Source: Eledone cirrhosa (taxonomy: Eukaryota; Mollusca; Cephalopoda; Octopoda; Eledonidae). From it: 64,000 nt of DNA. This document shows, piece by piece, positions 1 to 12,571 of this stretch. The notes below the pieces were generated by a model, which saw nothing but the letters and a program-made list of their open reading frames with translations, did not search any database and was not told where the DNA came from. The position numbers were made by a program, and so were the translations under genes. How positions within the stretch are numbered: the first letter of the stretch is position 1; each line of letters opens with the position of its first letter. Location of the stretch: positions 295,476,222 to 295,540,221 of the forward strand of contig OZ024740.1 of the NCBI GenBank assembly GCA_964016885.1, written 5' to 3'.

Positions 1-1640
1 TTGATGGATCCATTTTTTATTTGTTGGATCCTTTTTTATTTAGGTGATCCATTTTTTATTTGATGGATCCATTTTTTATTTGATGGATCCTTTTTTATTT
101 AGGTGATCCATTATTATTTAATGGATCCATTTTTTATTTCATGGATCCTTTTTCATTTAGGTGATCCATTTTTATTTGATGGATCCTTTTTTATTTAGGT
201 GATCCATTTTTTATTTGATGGATCCATTTTTTTATTTAGGTGATCCATTTTTTATTTGATGGATCCATTTTTATTTAGGCGATCCATTTTTTATTTGATG
301 GATCCTTTTTTATTTAGGTGATCCATTTTTTATTTGATGGATCCATTTTTTATTTGATTCATCCTTTTTTATTTAGGTGATCCATTTTTTATTTGATGGA
401 TCCATTTTTTATTTGATGGATCCATTTTTATTTAGGTGATCCATTTTTTATTTGATGGATCCTTTTTTATTTAGGTGATCCATTTTTTATTTGATGGATC
501 CATTTTTTATTTGATCGATCCTTTTTAATTTAGGTGATCCATTTTTTATTTGATGGATCCTTTATTTATTTAGGTGATCCATTTTTTATTTGATGGATCC
601 ATTTTTTAGTTGATGGATCCTTTTTTATTTAGGTGATCCATTTTTTATTTGATGTCACTTTTTTATTTGATGGATCCTTTTTTATTTAGGTGATACATTT
701 TTTATTTGATGGATCTTTTTAATTCAGGTGATCCATTTTTTATTTGATGGATCCATTTTTTATTTGATGGATCCTTTTTTATTTAGGTGATCCATTTTTT
801 ATTTGATGGATCCATTTTTTATTTGATGGATCCTTTTTTATTTAGGTGATCCATTTTTTATTTGATGGATCCATTTTTTATTTGATGGATCCTTTTTTAT
901 TTAGGTGATCCATTTTTTATTTGATGGATCCATTTTTTATTTGATGGATCCTTTTTCATTTAGGTGATCCATTTTTTATTTGTTGGATCCTTTTCTATTT
1001 AGGTGATCCATTTTTTATTTAATGGATCCATTTTTTTATTTGATGGATCCTTTTTTATTTAGGTGATCCATTTTTATTTGATGCATCCTTTTTTATTTAG
1101 GTGATCCATTTTTTATTTGATGGATCCATTTTTTTATTTAGGTGATCCATTTTTTATTTGATGGATCCATTTTTATTTAGGTGATCCATTTTTTATTTGA
1201 TGGATCCTTTTTTATTTAGGTGATCCCTTTTTTATTTGATGGATCCATTTTTTATTTGATGGATCCTTTTTTATTTAGGCGATCAAATAAAAAATGGATC
1301 CATCAAATAAAAAATGGATCACCTAAATAAAAAATTATCCATCAAATAAAATATGGATCCATCAAATAAATAATGGATTACCTAAATAAAAAAGGATCCA
1401 TCAAATAAAAAATGGATCCATCAAATAAAAAATAGATCACCTAAATAAAAAAGGATCCATCAAATAAAATATGGATCCATCAAATAAAAAATGGATTACC
1501 TAAATAAAAAAGGATCCATCAAATAAAAAATGGATCCATCAAATAAATAATGGATCACCTAAATAAAAAAGGATCCATCAAATAAAAAATGGATCACCTA
1601 AATAAAAAAAGGATCCATCAAATAAAAAATGGATCACCTA
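1..1640. repeat. BamHI-type A/C satellite block 1: forward arm to 1280, inverted arm 1281-1640
   Basis: The forward arm consists of monomers A (GATCCATTTTTTATTTGATG, 20 bp) and C (GATCCTTTTTTATTTAGGT, 19 bp) in AC and AAC order. At 1280/1281 orientation reverses and a 360-bp inverted arm (TCAAATAAAAAATGGATCCA units) runs to the first host module. The block starts mid-array, so the domain continues left of the window. A marker monomer with a GATGTCAC deletion lies at 651. Nothing else is present here. Confidence 0.97.
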
Positions 1641-1721
1641 CTTTAGATAAAAAAAAGATACGTCCAAGATCAACAAAAGCAGGTTGTAAAAATTCCGGTC
1701 TGCCAGTACCACTAGTCTGTA

Positions 1722-1910
1722 GCGGTGAATTGGCAGTATGAGTAGAGGGTCGTACGCCATGCTTTCCAGCATAGTTACGTTCCTTTACGTTCTGAGTTCA
1801 AATCCCGTTGAGTTTAACTTTGCCTTTCATCCTTATGGGGTCGATAAAATAAAGTACCAGTAATGCACTGGGTAATTGCTGGCCTTGTGCCAAAAGTAGA
1901 AACAATTATT
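1722..1910 (+). mobile_element. tRNA-derived SINE, cephalopod type (M1 copy)
   Basis: The tRNA-like head begins near GCGGTGAATTGGCAGTATGAG (A-box region). The B box is GAGTTCAAATCCC at 1794-1806. The body contains TTTGCCTTTCATCC and GGGTCGATAAAATAA, and it ends with GCTGGCCTTGTGCCAAAAG. These are hallmarks of an abundant cephalopod SINE family. The family name is not assigned, since octopus has several related tRNA-derived SINEs. An ATG at 1863 opens a 68-codon frame that starts in the SINE tail and runs into spacer; I do not regard it as a gene. Confidence 0.88.
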
Positions 1911-2329
1911 AGTAAGATCGAGAGGAATAAGACAAGTTTAAAGCAGTGTGTTTATAATATAGACTCATGTCCGAGTCATAACATGAAGGGCTTACTCTGC
2001 CACACTCTCCAGCTCGTCACAGAAAAGGCGACCATAATATATACAAGAATGGCTCTCATACATTCTTAGTGGGAATCAAATGAAAGTAGACATCCGTAAG
2101 CAATGGCGCTAACTAGTGAAATGAGTTACTCTGAGACCACATAAAAAGAAGAAATAAATAAAAAAACATGATGTTTTATGGAAAAGTAATAAAATGTTCT
2201 TCCCAAAAAATAATAAAACTCCTAGAATTCTATAACTACAGAAATATATGTATATACAAAGATAATAAATGATATATTACAACAGGATCACAAGAACACA
2301 GCAACAATAATAATTTTCAGAATGAATAT

Positions 2330-2392
2330 ACAAAAAATAATGTAAGTTAAAACAATATGTGACATATTGTTTTACCTTACATTATTTTTTGT
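2330..2392. repeat. 63-bp palindrome (M1, one mismatch)
   Basis: Two 31-bp arms surround a single central G at 2361. The right arm reads TTTTACCTTAC where the perfect copy has TTTTAACTTAC, so one stem pair is broken, as in M2 and M4. Confidence 0.9.
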
Positions 2393-2461
2393 TTTAATTA
2401 TATAATATATAGTATCGTTAATTATAATATGTAATAATAATAATATAATTTTCTATTTCAG

Positions 2462-2728
2462 AGCTCAGCTTTGGAAGAGAGGCTGCTTGCAAGTGTATGG
2501 ACATATGATCGTGTGCATTCTTGCAAGAGCATGGAGGATGTGCGACATGACTTCATTGCAAGATTCGGTAAACCAGCTCCTATGAAGAGGACGATACTGC
2601 GATGGGAACATAAACTATTTCTCATTACTTTTGGTAGGGGGTGACAAGACTTTCGGACCACCTTGTACAACAAATCAGTATAGAATAGGGTATCAGGAGA
2701 GTATATGGCAGAACAGGGATATAAATCA
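2462..2728 (+). pseudogene. Decayed DUF4817-like HTH segment, truncated (M1)
   Basis: A splice-acceptor-like TTTTCTATTTCAG precedes a 60-codon open frame ending at TGA 2642-2644. The frame contains SMEDVRHDFIARFGKPAP followed by KRTILRWE, which resembles the DUF4817 helix-turn-helix of mariner-like transposases. In this copy the residue pair before KSMED is Ser-Cys (TCTTGC). The segment is cut at 2728 by satellite, so the later SRLLTSPRNIEV part is missing. Confidence 0.6.
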
Positions 2729-5700
2729 TTTTTTATTTGATGGATCCATTTTTATTTAGGTGATCCATTTTTTATTTGATGGATCCTTTTTTATTTAGGT
2801 GATCCATTTTTTATTTGATGGATCCATTTTTTATTTGATGCATCTTTTTTTATTTAGGTGATCCATTTTTTATTTGATGGATCCATTTTTTATTTGATGG
2901 ATCCTTTTTAATTTAGGTAATCCATTTTTTATTTGATGGATCCTTTTTTTATTTAGGTGATCCATTTTTTATTTGATGGATCCCTTTTTTATTTGATGGA
3001 TCCTTTTTTATTTAGGTGATCCATTTTTTATTTGATGGATCCTTTTTTATTTAGGTGATCCATTTTTTATTTGATGCATCCATTTTTATTTGATGGATCC
3101 TTTTTTATTTAGGAGATCCATTTTTTATTTGATGAATCCATTTTTTATTTGATGGATCCTTTTTTATTTAGGTGATCCATTTTTCATTTGATGGATCCAT
3201 TTTTTATTTGATGGATCCTTTTTTATTTAGATGATCCATTTTTTATATGATGGATCCTTTTTTATTTAGGTGATCCATTTTTTATTTGATGGATCCATTT
3301 TTTATTTGATGGATCCATTTTTTATTTGATGGATCCTTTTTTATTTAGGTGATCCATTTTTTATTTGATGGATCCATTTTTTATTTGATGGATCCTTTTT
3401 TATTTAGGTGATCCATTTTTTATTTGATGGATCCATTTTTTATTTGATGGATCCTTTTTTATTTTGGTGATCCATTTTTATTTAATGGATCCATTTTTTA
3501 TTTCATGGATCCTTTTTTATTTAGGTGATCCATTTTTATTTGATGGATCCTTTTTTATTTAGGTGATCCATTTTTTATTTGATGGATCCATTTTTTTATT
3601 TAGGTGATCCATTTTTTATTTGATGGATCCATTTTTATTTAGGTGATCCATTTTTTATTTGATGGATCCTTTTTTATTTAGGTGATCCATTTTTTATTTG
3701 ATGGATCCATTTTTTATTTGATTCATCCTTTTTTATTTAGGTGATCCATTTTTTATTTGGTGGATCCATTTTTTATTTGATCGATCCTTTTTAATTTAGG
3801 TGATCCATTTTTTATTTGATGGATCCTTTTTTTATTTAGGTGATCCATTTTTTATTTGATGGATCCATTTTTTAGTTGATGGATCCTTTTTTATTTAGGT
3901 GATCCATTTTTTATTTGATGTCCCTTTTTTATTTGATGGATCCTTTTTTATTTAGGTGATACATTTTTTATTTGATGGATCTTTTTAATTTAGGTGATCC
4001 ATTTTTTATTTGATGGATCCATTTTTTATTTGATGGATCCTTTTTTATTTAGGTGATCCATTTTTTATTTGATGGATCCATTTTTTATTTGATGGATCCT
4101 TTTTTATTTAGGTGATCCATTTTTTATTTGATGGATCCATTTTTTATTTGATGGATCCTTTTTTATTTAGGTGATCCATTTTTTATATGATGGATCCTTT
4201 TTTATTTAGGTGATCCATTTTTTATTTGATGGATCCATTTTTTATTTGATGGATCCTTTTGTATTTAGGTGATGCATTTTTTATTTGATGGATCCATTTT
4301 TTATTTGATGGATCCTTTTTTATTTAGGTGATCCATTTTTTATTTGATGGATCCATCTTTTATTTGATGGATCCTTTTTCATTTAGGTGATCCATTTTTT
4401 ATTTGATGGATCCTTTACTATTTAGGTGATCCATTTTTTATTTAATGGATCCATTTTTTTATTTGATGGATCCTTTTTTATTTAGGTGATCCATTTTTAT
4501 TTGATGCATCCTTTTTTATTTAGGTGATCCATTTTTTATTTGATGGATCCATTTTTTTATTTAGGTGATCCATTTTTTATTTGATGGATCCGTTTTTATT
4601 TAGGTGATCCATTTTTTATTTGATGGATCCTTTTTTATTTAGGTGATCCATTTTTTATTTGATGGATCCTTTTTTATTTAGGTGATCCATTTTTTATTTG
4701 ATGGATCCTTTTTTATTTAGGTGATCCATTTTTTATTTGATGGATCCACTTTTATTTGATGGATCCTTTTTTATTTAGGTGATCCATTTTTTATTTGATG
4801 GATCCATTTTTTATTTGATGCATCCTTTTTTATTTAGGTGATCCATTTTTTATTTGATGGTTCCATTTTTTATTTGATGGATCCTTTTTAATTTAGGTGA
4901 TCCATTTTTTATTTGATGGATCCTTTTTTTATTTAGGTGATCCATTTTTTATTTGATGGATCCCTTTTTTATTTGATGGATCCTTTTTTATTTAGGTGAT
5001 CCATTTTTTATTTGATGGATCCTTTTTTATTTAGGTGATCCATTTTTTACTTGATGGTTCCATTTTTTATTTGATGGATCCTTTTTTAATTAGGTGATCC
5101 ATTTTTTATTTGATGAATCCATTTTTTATTTGATGGATCCTTTTTTATTTAGGTGATCCATTTTTCATATGATGGATCCTTTTTTATTTAGGTGATCCAT
5201 TTTTTATTTGATGGATCCATTTTTTATTTGATGGATCCTTTTTTATTTAGGTGATCCATTTTTTATTTGATGGATCCATTTTTTATTTGTTGGATCCTTT
5301 TTTATTTAGGTGATCCATTTTTTATTTGATGGATCCATTTTTTATTTGATGGATCCTTTTTTATTTAGGTGATCCATTATTATTTAATGGATCCATTTTT
5401 TATTTCATGGATCCTTTTTCATTTAGGTGATCCATTTTTATTTGATGGATCCTTTTTTATTTAGGTGATCCATTTTTTATTTGATGGATCCATTTTTTTA
5501 TTTAGGTGATCCATTTTTTATTTGATGGATCCATTTTTATTTAGGCGATCCATTTTTTATTTGATGGATCCTTTTTTATTTAGGTGATCCATTTTTTATT
5601 TGATGGATCCATTTTTTATTTGATTCATCCATTTTTATTTAGGTGATCCATTTTTTATTTGATGGATCCATTTTTTATTTGATCGATCCTTTTTAATTTA

Positions 5701-6652
5701 GGTGATCCATTTTTTATTTGATGGATCCTTTTTTTATTTAGGTGATCCATTTTTTATTTGATGGATCCATTTTTTAGTTGATGGATCCTTTTTTATTTAG
5801 GTGATCCATTTTTTATTTGATGTCCCTTTTTTATTTGATGGATCCTTTTTTATTTAGGTGATCCATTTTTTATTTGATGGATCCATTTTTTATTTGATGG
5901 ATCCTTTTTTATTTAGGTGACCCATTTTCTATTTGATGGATCCATTTTTTATTTGATGGATCCTTTTTCATTTAGGTGATCCATTATTTATTTGTTGGAT
6001 CCTTTTCTATTTAGGTGATCCATTTTTTATTTAATGGATCCATTTTTTTATTTGATGGATCCTTTTTTATTTAGGTGATCCATTTTTATTTGATGCATCC
6101 TTTTTTATTTAGGTGATCCATTTTTTATTTGATGGATCCATTTTTTTATTTAGGTGATCCATTTTTTATTTGATGGATCCATTTTTATTTAGGTGATCCA
6201 TTTTTTATTTGATGGATCCTTTTTTATTTAGGTGATCCATTTTTTATTTGATGGATCCATTTTTTATTTGATGGATCCTTTTTTATTTAGGCGATCAAAT
6301 AAAAAATGGATCCATCAAATAAAAAATGGATCACCTAAATAAAAAATTATCCATCAAATAAAATATGGATCCATCAAATAAAAAATGGATTACCTAAATA
6401 AAAAAGGATCCATCAAATAAAAAATGGATCCATCAAATAAAAAATAGATCACCTAAATAAAAAAGGATCCATCAAATAAAATATGGATCCATCAAATAAA
6501 AAATGGATTACCTAAATAAAAAAGGATCCATCAAATAAAAAATGGATCCATCAAATAAATAATGGATCACCTAAATAAAAAAGGATCCATCAAATAAAAA
6601 ATGGATCACCTAAATAAAAAAAGGATCCATCAAATAAAAAATGGATCACCTA
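2729..6652. repeat. A/C satellite block 2: forward to 6292, inverted 6293-6652
   Basis: The forward arm is 3,564 bp and the inverted arm 360 bp. Marker monomers GATGTCCC occur at 3917 and 5819, showing an internal repeat of about 1.9 kb. The segment from about 4,930 to the module recurs near 23,545-25,271 at a constant offset of 18,619 bp. No non-satellite sequence is visible. Confidence 0.97.
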
Positions 6653-6733
6653 CTTTAGATAAATAAAAGATACGTCCAAGATCAACAAAAGCAGGTTGTG
6701 AAAATTCCGGTCTGCCAGTACCACTAGTCTGTA

Positions 6734-6922
6734 GCGGTGAATTGGCAGTATGAGTAGAGGGTCGTACGCCATGCTTTCCAGCATAGTTACGTTCCTTTAC
6801 GTTCTGAGTTCAAATCCCGTTGAGATTAACTTTGCCTTTCATCCTTATGGGGTCGATAAAATAAAGTACCAGTAATGCACTGGGTAATTGCTGGCCTTGT
6901 GCCAAAAGTAGAAACAATTATT
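6734..6922 (+). mobile_element. tRNA-derived SINE (M2 copy)
   Basis: Head GCGGTGAATTGGCAG, B box GAGTTCAAATCCC, body GGGTCGATAAAATAA and tail GCTGGCCTTGTGCCAAAAG are all present. It reads GTTGAGATTAAC after the B box, the long-module allele. Confidence 0.88.
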
Positions 6923-7340
6923 AGTAAGATCGAGAGGAATAAGACAAGTTTAAAGCAGTGTGTTTATAATATAGACTCATGTCCGAGTCATAACATGAAG
7001 GGCTTACTCTGCCACACTCTCCAGCTCGTCACAGAAAAGGCGACCATAATATATACAAGAATGGCTCTCATACATTCTTAGTGGGAATCAAATGAAAGTA
7101 GACATCCGTAAGCAATGGCGCTAACTAGTGAAATGAGTTACTCTGAGACCACATAAAAAGAAGAAATAAATAAAAAACATGATGTTTTATGGAAAAGTAA
7201 TAAAATGTTCTTCCCAAAAAATAATAAAACTCCTAGAATTCTATAACTACAGAAATATATGTATATACAAAGATAATAAATGATATATTACAACAGGATC
7301 ACAAGAACACAGCAACAATAATAATTTTCAGAATGAATAT

Positions 7341-7403
7341 ACAAAAAATAATGTAAGTTAAAACAATATGTGACATATTGTTTTACCTTACATTATTTTT
7401 TGT
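7341..7403. repeat. 63-bp palindrome (M2, one mismatch)
   Basis: The centre is G at 7372 with 31-bp arms. One mismatch lies in the right arm (ACCTTAC). Confidence 0.9.
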
Positions 7404-7472
7404 TTTAATTATATAATATATAGTATCGTTAATTATAATATGTAATAATAATAATATAATTTTCTATTTCAG

Positions 7473-7739
7473 AGCTCAGCTTTGGAAGAGAGGCTGCTTG
7501 CAAGTGTATGGACATATGATCGTGTGCATTCTTGCAAGAGCATGGAGGATGTGCGACATGACTTCATTGCAAGATTCGGTAAACCAGCTCCTATGAAGAG
7601 GACGATACTGCGATGGGAACATAAACTATTTCTCATTACTTTTGGTAGGGGGTGACAAGACTTTCGGACCACCTTGTACAACAAATCAGTATAGAATAGG
7701 GTATCAGGAGAGTATATGGCAGAACAGGGATATAAATCA
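7473..7739 (+). pseudogene. Decayed DUF4817-like HTH segment, truncated (M2)
   Basis: The 60-codon frame follows TTTCTATTTCAG and stops at 7653-7655. The coding part matches M1 and is truncated by satellite at ATAAATCA. Confidence 0.6.
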
Positions 7740-10700
7740 TTTTTTATTTGATGGATCCATTTTTTATTTGATGGATCCTTTTTATTTAGGTGATCCATTT
7801 TTTATTTAGGTGATCCATTTTTTATTTGATGGACCCATTTTTTATTTGATGGATCCTTTTTATTTAGGTGATCCATTTTTTATTTAGGTGATCCACTTTT
7901 TATTTGATGGATCCTTTTTTATTTAGGTGATCCATTTTTTATTTGATGGATCCATTTTTTATTTGATGGATCCTTTTTTTTATTTAGGTGATCCATCTTT
8001 TATTTGATGGATCCATTTTTTTATTTGATGGATCCTTTTTAATTTAGGTGATCCATTTTTTATATGATGGATCCTTTTTTATTTAGTTGATCCATTTTTT
8101 ATTTGATGGATCCCTTTTTTATTTGATGGATCCTTTTTTATTTAGGTGATCCATTTTATATTTGATGGATCCATTTTTTATTTGATGGATCCTTTTTTAT
8201 TTAGGTGATCCATTTTTTATTTGATGGATCCATTTTTTATTTGATGGATGCTTTTTCATTTAGGTGATCCATTTTTTATTTGATGGATCCATTTTTTATT
8301 TGATGGATCCTTTTTCATTTAGGTGATCCATTTTTTATTTGATGGATCCTTTTTTATTTAGGTGATCCATTTTTTATTTAATGGATTCATTTTTTATTTC
8401 ATGGATTTTTTTTATTTAGGTGATCAATTTTTATTTGATGTATCCTTTTTTATTTAGGTGATCCATTTTTTATTTGATGGATCCATTTTTTTATTTAGGG
8501 TATCCATTTTTTATTTGATGGATCCATTTTTATTAAGGTGATCCATTTTTTATTTGATGGATCCTTTTTTATTTAGGTGATCCATTTTTTATTTGATGGA
8601 TCCATTTTTTATTTGATGCATCCTTTTTTATTTAGGTGATCCATTTTTTATTTGATGGATCCATTTTTTATTTGATGGATCCTTTTTAATTTAGGTGATC
8701 CATTTTTTATTTGATGGATCAATTTTTTATTTGATGGATCCTTTTTTATTTAGGTGATCCATTTTTTATTTGATGGATCCAAATTTTTATTTGATGGATC
8801 CTTTTTTATTTAGGTGATCCATTTTTTATTTGATGGATCCATTTTTTATTTGATGGATCATTTTTCATTTAGGTGATCCATTTTTTATTTGATGGATCCT
8901 TTTTTATTTAGGTGATCCATTTTTTATTTAATGGATCCATTTTTTATTTGATGGATCCTTTTTTATTTAGGTGATCCATTTTTATTTGATGCATCCTTTT
9001 TTATTTAGGTGATCCATTTTTTATTTGATGGATCCTTTTTTTTTATTTAGGTGATCCATTTTTTATTTGATGGATCCATTTTTATTTAGGTGATCCATTT
9101 TTTATTTGATGGATCCTTTTTTATTTAGGTGATCCATTTTTTATTTGATGGATCCATTTTTTATTTGATGGATCCTTTTTCATTTAGGTGATCCATTTTT
9201 TATTTGATCGATCCTTTTTTATTTAGGTGATCCATTTTTTATTTAATGGATCCATTTTTTATTTGATGGATGCTTTTTTATTTAGGTGATCCATTTTTAT
9301 TTGATGCATCCTTTTTTATTTAGGTGATCCATTTTTTATTTAATGGATTCATTTTTTATTTCATGGATTTTTTTTATTTAGGTGATCAATTTTTATTTGA
9401 TGTATCCTTTTTTATTTAGGTGATCCATTTTTTATTTGATGGATCCATTTTTTTATTTAGGGTATCCATTTTTTATTTGATGGATCCATTTTTATTAAGG
9501 TGATCCATTTTTTATTTGATGGATCCTTTTTTATTTAGGTGATCCATTTTTTATTTGATGGATCCATTTTTTATTTGATGCATCCTTTTTTATTTAGGTG
9601 ATCCATTTTTTATTTGATGGATCCATTTTTTATTTGATGGATCCTTTTTAATTTAGGTGATCCATTTTTTATTTGATGGATCAATTTTTTATTTGATGGA
9701 TCCTTTTTTATTTAGGTGATCCATTTTTTATTTGATGGATCCAAATTTTTATTTGATGGATCCTTTTTTATTTAGGTGATCCATTTTTTATTTGATGGAT
9801 CCATTTTTTATTTGATGGATCATTTTTCATTTAGGTGATCCATTTTTTATTTGATGGATCCTTTTTTATTTAGGTGATCCATTTTTTATTTAATGGATCC
9901 ATTTTTTATTTGATGGATCCTTTTTTATTTAGGTGATCCATTTTTATTTGATGCATCCTTTTTTATTTAGGTGATCCATTTTTTATTTGATGGATCCTTT
10001 TTTTTTATTTAGGTGATCCATTTTTTATTTGATGGATCCATTTTTATTTAGGTGATCCATTTTTTATTTGATGGATCCTTTTTTATTTAGGTGATCCATT
10101 TTTTATTTGATGGATCCATTTTTTATTTGATGGATCCTTTTTCATTTAGGTGATCCATTTTTTATTTGATCGATCCTTTTTTATTTAGGTGATCCATTTT
10201 TTATTTAATGGATCCATTTTTTATTTGATGGATGCTTTTTTATTTAGGTGATCCATTTTTATTTGATGCATCCTTTTTTATTTAGGTGATCCATTTTTTA
10301 TTTGATGGATCCATTTTTTTATTTAGGTGATCCATTTTTTATTTGATGGATCCATTTTTATTTAGGTGATCCATTTTTTATTTGATGGATCCTTTTTTAT
10401 TTAGGTGATCCATTTTTTATTTGATGGATCCATTTTTTATTTGATGGATCCTTTTTTATTTAGGTGATCCATTTTTTATTTGATGGATCCATTTTTTATT
10501 TGATGGATCCTTTTTTATTTAGGTGATCCATTTTTTATTTGATGGATCCATTTTTTATTTGATGGATCCTTTTTCATTTAGGTGATCCATTTTTTATTTG
10601 ATGGATCCTTTTTTATTTAGGTGATCCATTTTTTATTTAATGGATCCATTTTTTATTTGATGGATCCTTTTTATTTAGGTGATCCATTTTTATTTGATGC

Positions 10701-11117
10701 ATCCTTTTTTATTTAGGTGATCCATTTTTTATTTGATGGATCCATTTTTTTATTTAGGTGATCCATTTTTTATTTAATGGATCCATTTTTATTTAGGTGA
10801 TCCATTTTTTATTTGATGGATCCTTTTTTATTTAGGTGATCCATTTTTTATTTGATGGATCCATTTTTTATTTGATGGATCCTTTTTTATTTAGGCGATC
10901 AAATAAAAAATGGATCCATCAAATAAAAAATGGATCACCTAAATAAAAAAGGATCCATCAAATAAAATATGGATCCATCAAATAAAAAATGGATTACCTA
11001 AATAAAAAAGGATCCATCAAATAAAAAATGGATCACCTAAATAAAAAAGGATCCATCAAATAAAAAATGGATCACCTAAATAAAAAAGGATCCATCAAAT
11101 AAAAAATGGATCACCTA
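7740..11117. repeat. A/C satellite block 3: forward to 10896, inverted 10897-11117
   Basis: The forward arm contains a direct tandem duplication of 962 bp: the variant ATGGATTCAT at 8381 recurs at 9343 with the following sequence repeated. The equivalent block 11 has the segment only once. The inverted arm is of the short 221-bp class that always precedes M3, M5 and M6. Confidence 0.97.
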
Positions 11118-11198
11118 CTTTAGATAAATAAAAGATACGTCCAAGATCAACAAAAGCAGGTTGTGAAAATTCCGGTCTGCCAGTACCACTAATCTGTA

Positions 11199-11387
11199 GC
11201 GGTGAATTGGTAGTATGAGTAGAGGGTCGTACGCCATGCTTTCCAGCATAGTTACGTTCCTTTACGTTCTGAGTTCAAATCCCGTTGAGATTAACTTTGC
11301 CTTTCATCCTTATGGGGTCGATAAAATAAAGTACCAGTAATGCACTGGGTAATTGCTGGCCTTGTGCCAAAAGTAGAAACAATTATT
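11199..11387 (+). mobile_element. tRNA-derived SINE (M3 copy)
   Basis: A- and B-box regions are as in M1. Distinguishing bases are ACTAATCTGTAG upstream and GGTAGTATGAG in the A-box region, shared with M5 and M6. Box integrity suggests possible Pol III promoter function, but no activity can be inferred. Confidence 0.88.
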
Positions 11388-11806
11388 AGTAAGATCGAGA
11401 GGAATAAGACAAGTTTAAAGCAGTGTGTTTATAATATAGACTCATGTCCGAGTCATAACATGAAGGGCTTACTCTGCCACACTCTCCAGCTCGTCACAGA
11501 AAAGGCGACCATAATATATACAAGAATGTCTCTCATACATTCTTAGTGGGAATCAAATGAAAGTAGACATCCGTAAGCAATGGCGCTAACTAGTGAAATG
11601 AGTTACTCTGAGACCACATAAAAAGAAGAAATAAATAAAAAAACATGATGTTTTATGGAAAAGTAATAAAATGTTCTTCACAAAAAATAATAAAACTCCT
11701 AGAATTCTATAACTACAGAAATATATGTATATACAAAGATAATAAATGATATATTACAACAGGATCACAAGAACACAGCAACAATAATAATTTTCAGAAT
11801 GAATAT

Positions 11807-11869
11807 ACAAAAAATAATGTAAGTTAAAACAATATGTGACATATTGTTTTAACTTACATTATTTTTTGT
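11807..11869. repeat. Perfect 63-bp palindrome (M3)
   Basis: The arms ACAAAAAATAATGTAAGTTA plus AAACAATATGT are exactly complementary to the right arm around a single G at 11838. The hairpin has essentially no loop. It lies 69 bp before the HTH relic. It could be a MITE remnant or a transcribed hairpin, but no target-site duplication is evident. Confidence 0.93.
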
Positions 11870-11938
11870 TTTAATTATATAATATATAGTATCGTTAATT
11901 ATAATATGTAATAATAATAATATAATTTTCTATTTCAG

Positions 11939-12263
11939 AGCTCAGCTTTGGAAGAGAGGCTGCTTGCAAGTGTATGGACATATGATCGTGTGCATTCTAG
12001 CAAGAGCATGGAGGATGTGCGACATGACTTCATTGCAAGATTCGGTAAACCAGCTCCTATGAAGAGGACGATACTGCGATGGGAACATAAACTATTTCTC
12101 ATTACTTTTGGTAGGGGGTGACAAGACTTTCGGACCACCTTGTACAACAAATCAGTATAGAATAGGGTATCAGGAGAGTATATGGTAGAACAGGGATATA
12201 AATCACGACTCTTGACTTCACCACGAAATATTGAAGTTGCTAGGGTGCGGTTCCGATACATAT
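11939..12263 (+). pseudogene. Decayed DUF4817-like transposase N-terminus (M3)
   Basis: After TTTTCTATTTCAG, 60 codons are open to TGA at 12119-12121. Residues about 23-50 (SMEDVRHDFIARFGKPAP, then KRTILRWE) resemble the HTH of DUF4817 proteins, typically linked to mariner-like transposases. Past two stops (12119 and the TAG near 12158) the same frame reads KSRLLTSPRNIEVARVRF, which fits the conserved block after the HTH. TTTTG^GTAGGG at 12110 could be a donor. No DDD/E catalytic domain is present, so this is a relic or an exonised fragment. Homologous and in-frame despite stops; no transcript evidence. Confidence 0.62.
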
Positions 12264-12571
12264 TTTAATTACTGATTATTGCATAATTCATTACTTCAAT
12301 GAATCTGACACTTTACTAAATTACTATTGATTGATTCTATATGTAATAAAATAAATCTGGGAAATTTGGATTATTTTGTAATTTCGCTTTAATATCTTGA
12401 TCATTTGTTAGAATAACACGTACCAACAATATACAATATATCAGTTTGGAATGCATACACATACAACCACCAAAGCAAATGTACAGTAATAAGAAAGATT
12501 AATCAGAAAGAAAAATACACACAAAAAAAGAAAGACATGTACACTCCCACAATTATACACTACAACAGCGA

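Larger units (their letters stand above)
1641..2728 (+). other. Host module M1, short form
   Basis: This is non-satellite sequence that joins an inverted arm on the left (CACCTA^CTTTAGATAA) to a forward arm on the right (GATATAAATCA^TTTTTT). It holds a SINE, an AT-rich spacer, a 63-bp palindrome with one mismatch and a decayed HTH coding segment. Short-form markers are CATTCTTGCAAG, TTTTACCTTAC and ATATGGCAGAAC. The left end has an A-run (TAGATAAAAAAAAGATACG) in place of TAGATAAATAAAAGATACG in the other copies. No intact gene is visible. Confidence 0.9.
6653..7739 (+). other. Host module M2, short form
   Basis: It has the same layout and end points as M1 and the short-form alleles. It differs from M1 and M4 in the SINE region (GTTGTGAAAATTCC, GTTGAGATTAAC), where it matches the long modules. 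Confidence 0.9.

Noticed and set aside
1..1640. CRISPR-like array of short direct repeats
   Set aside because: Units are contiguous 19-20 bp monomers with no unique spacers, and the DNA is eukaryotic with SINEs.
1722..1795. Functional tRNA gene
   Set aside because: The tRNA-like head is continuous with a SINE body and does not form a full cloverleaf that I can identify.
1863..2069. 68-codon open frame repeated at 6875, 11340, 25494, 28999, 38735 and 51396
   Set aside because: It starts in the SINE tail (ATGCACTGGGTAATTGCTGG) and runs into spacer. It is broken in M8 by a 1-bp loss, and its conservation reflects duplication of the module.
1641..2728. Module as an intact DNA transposon
   Set aside because: I found no terminal inverted repeats at CTTTAGATAA and ATAAATCA and no catalytic domain. 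The copies are spread by array duplication.
11935..12261. Minus-strand frame of 108-109 codons, repeated in most modules
   Set aside because: It lies antisense to the HTH relic, whose plus-strand frame has the recognisable motif. Some versions even run into satellite monomers.
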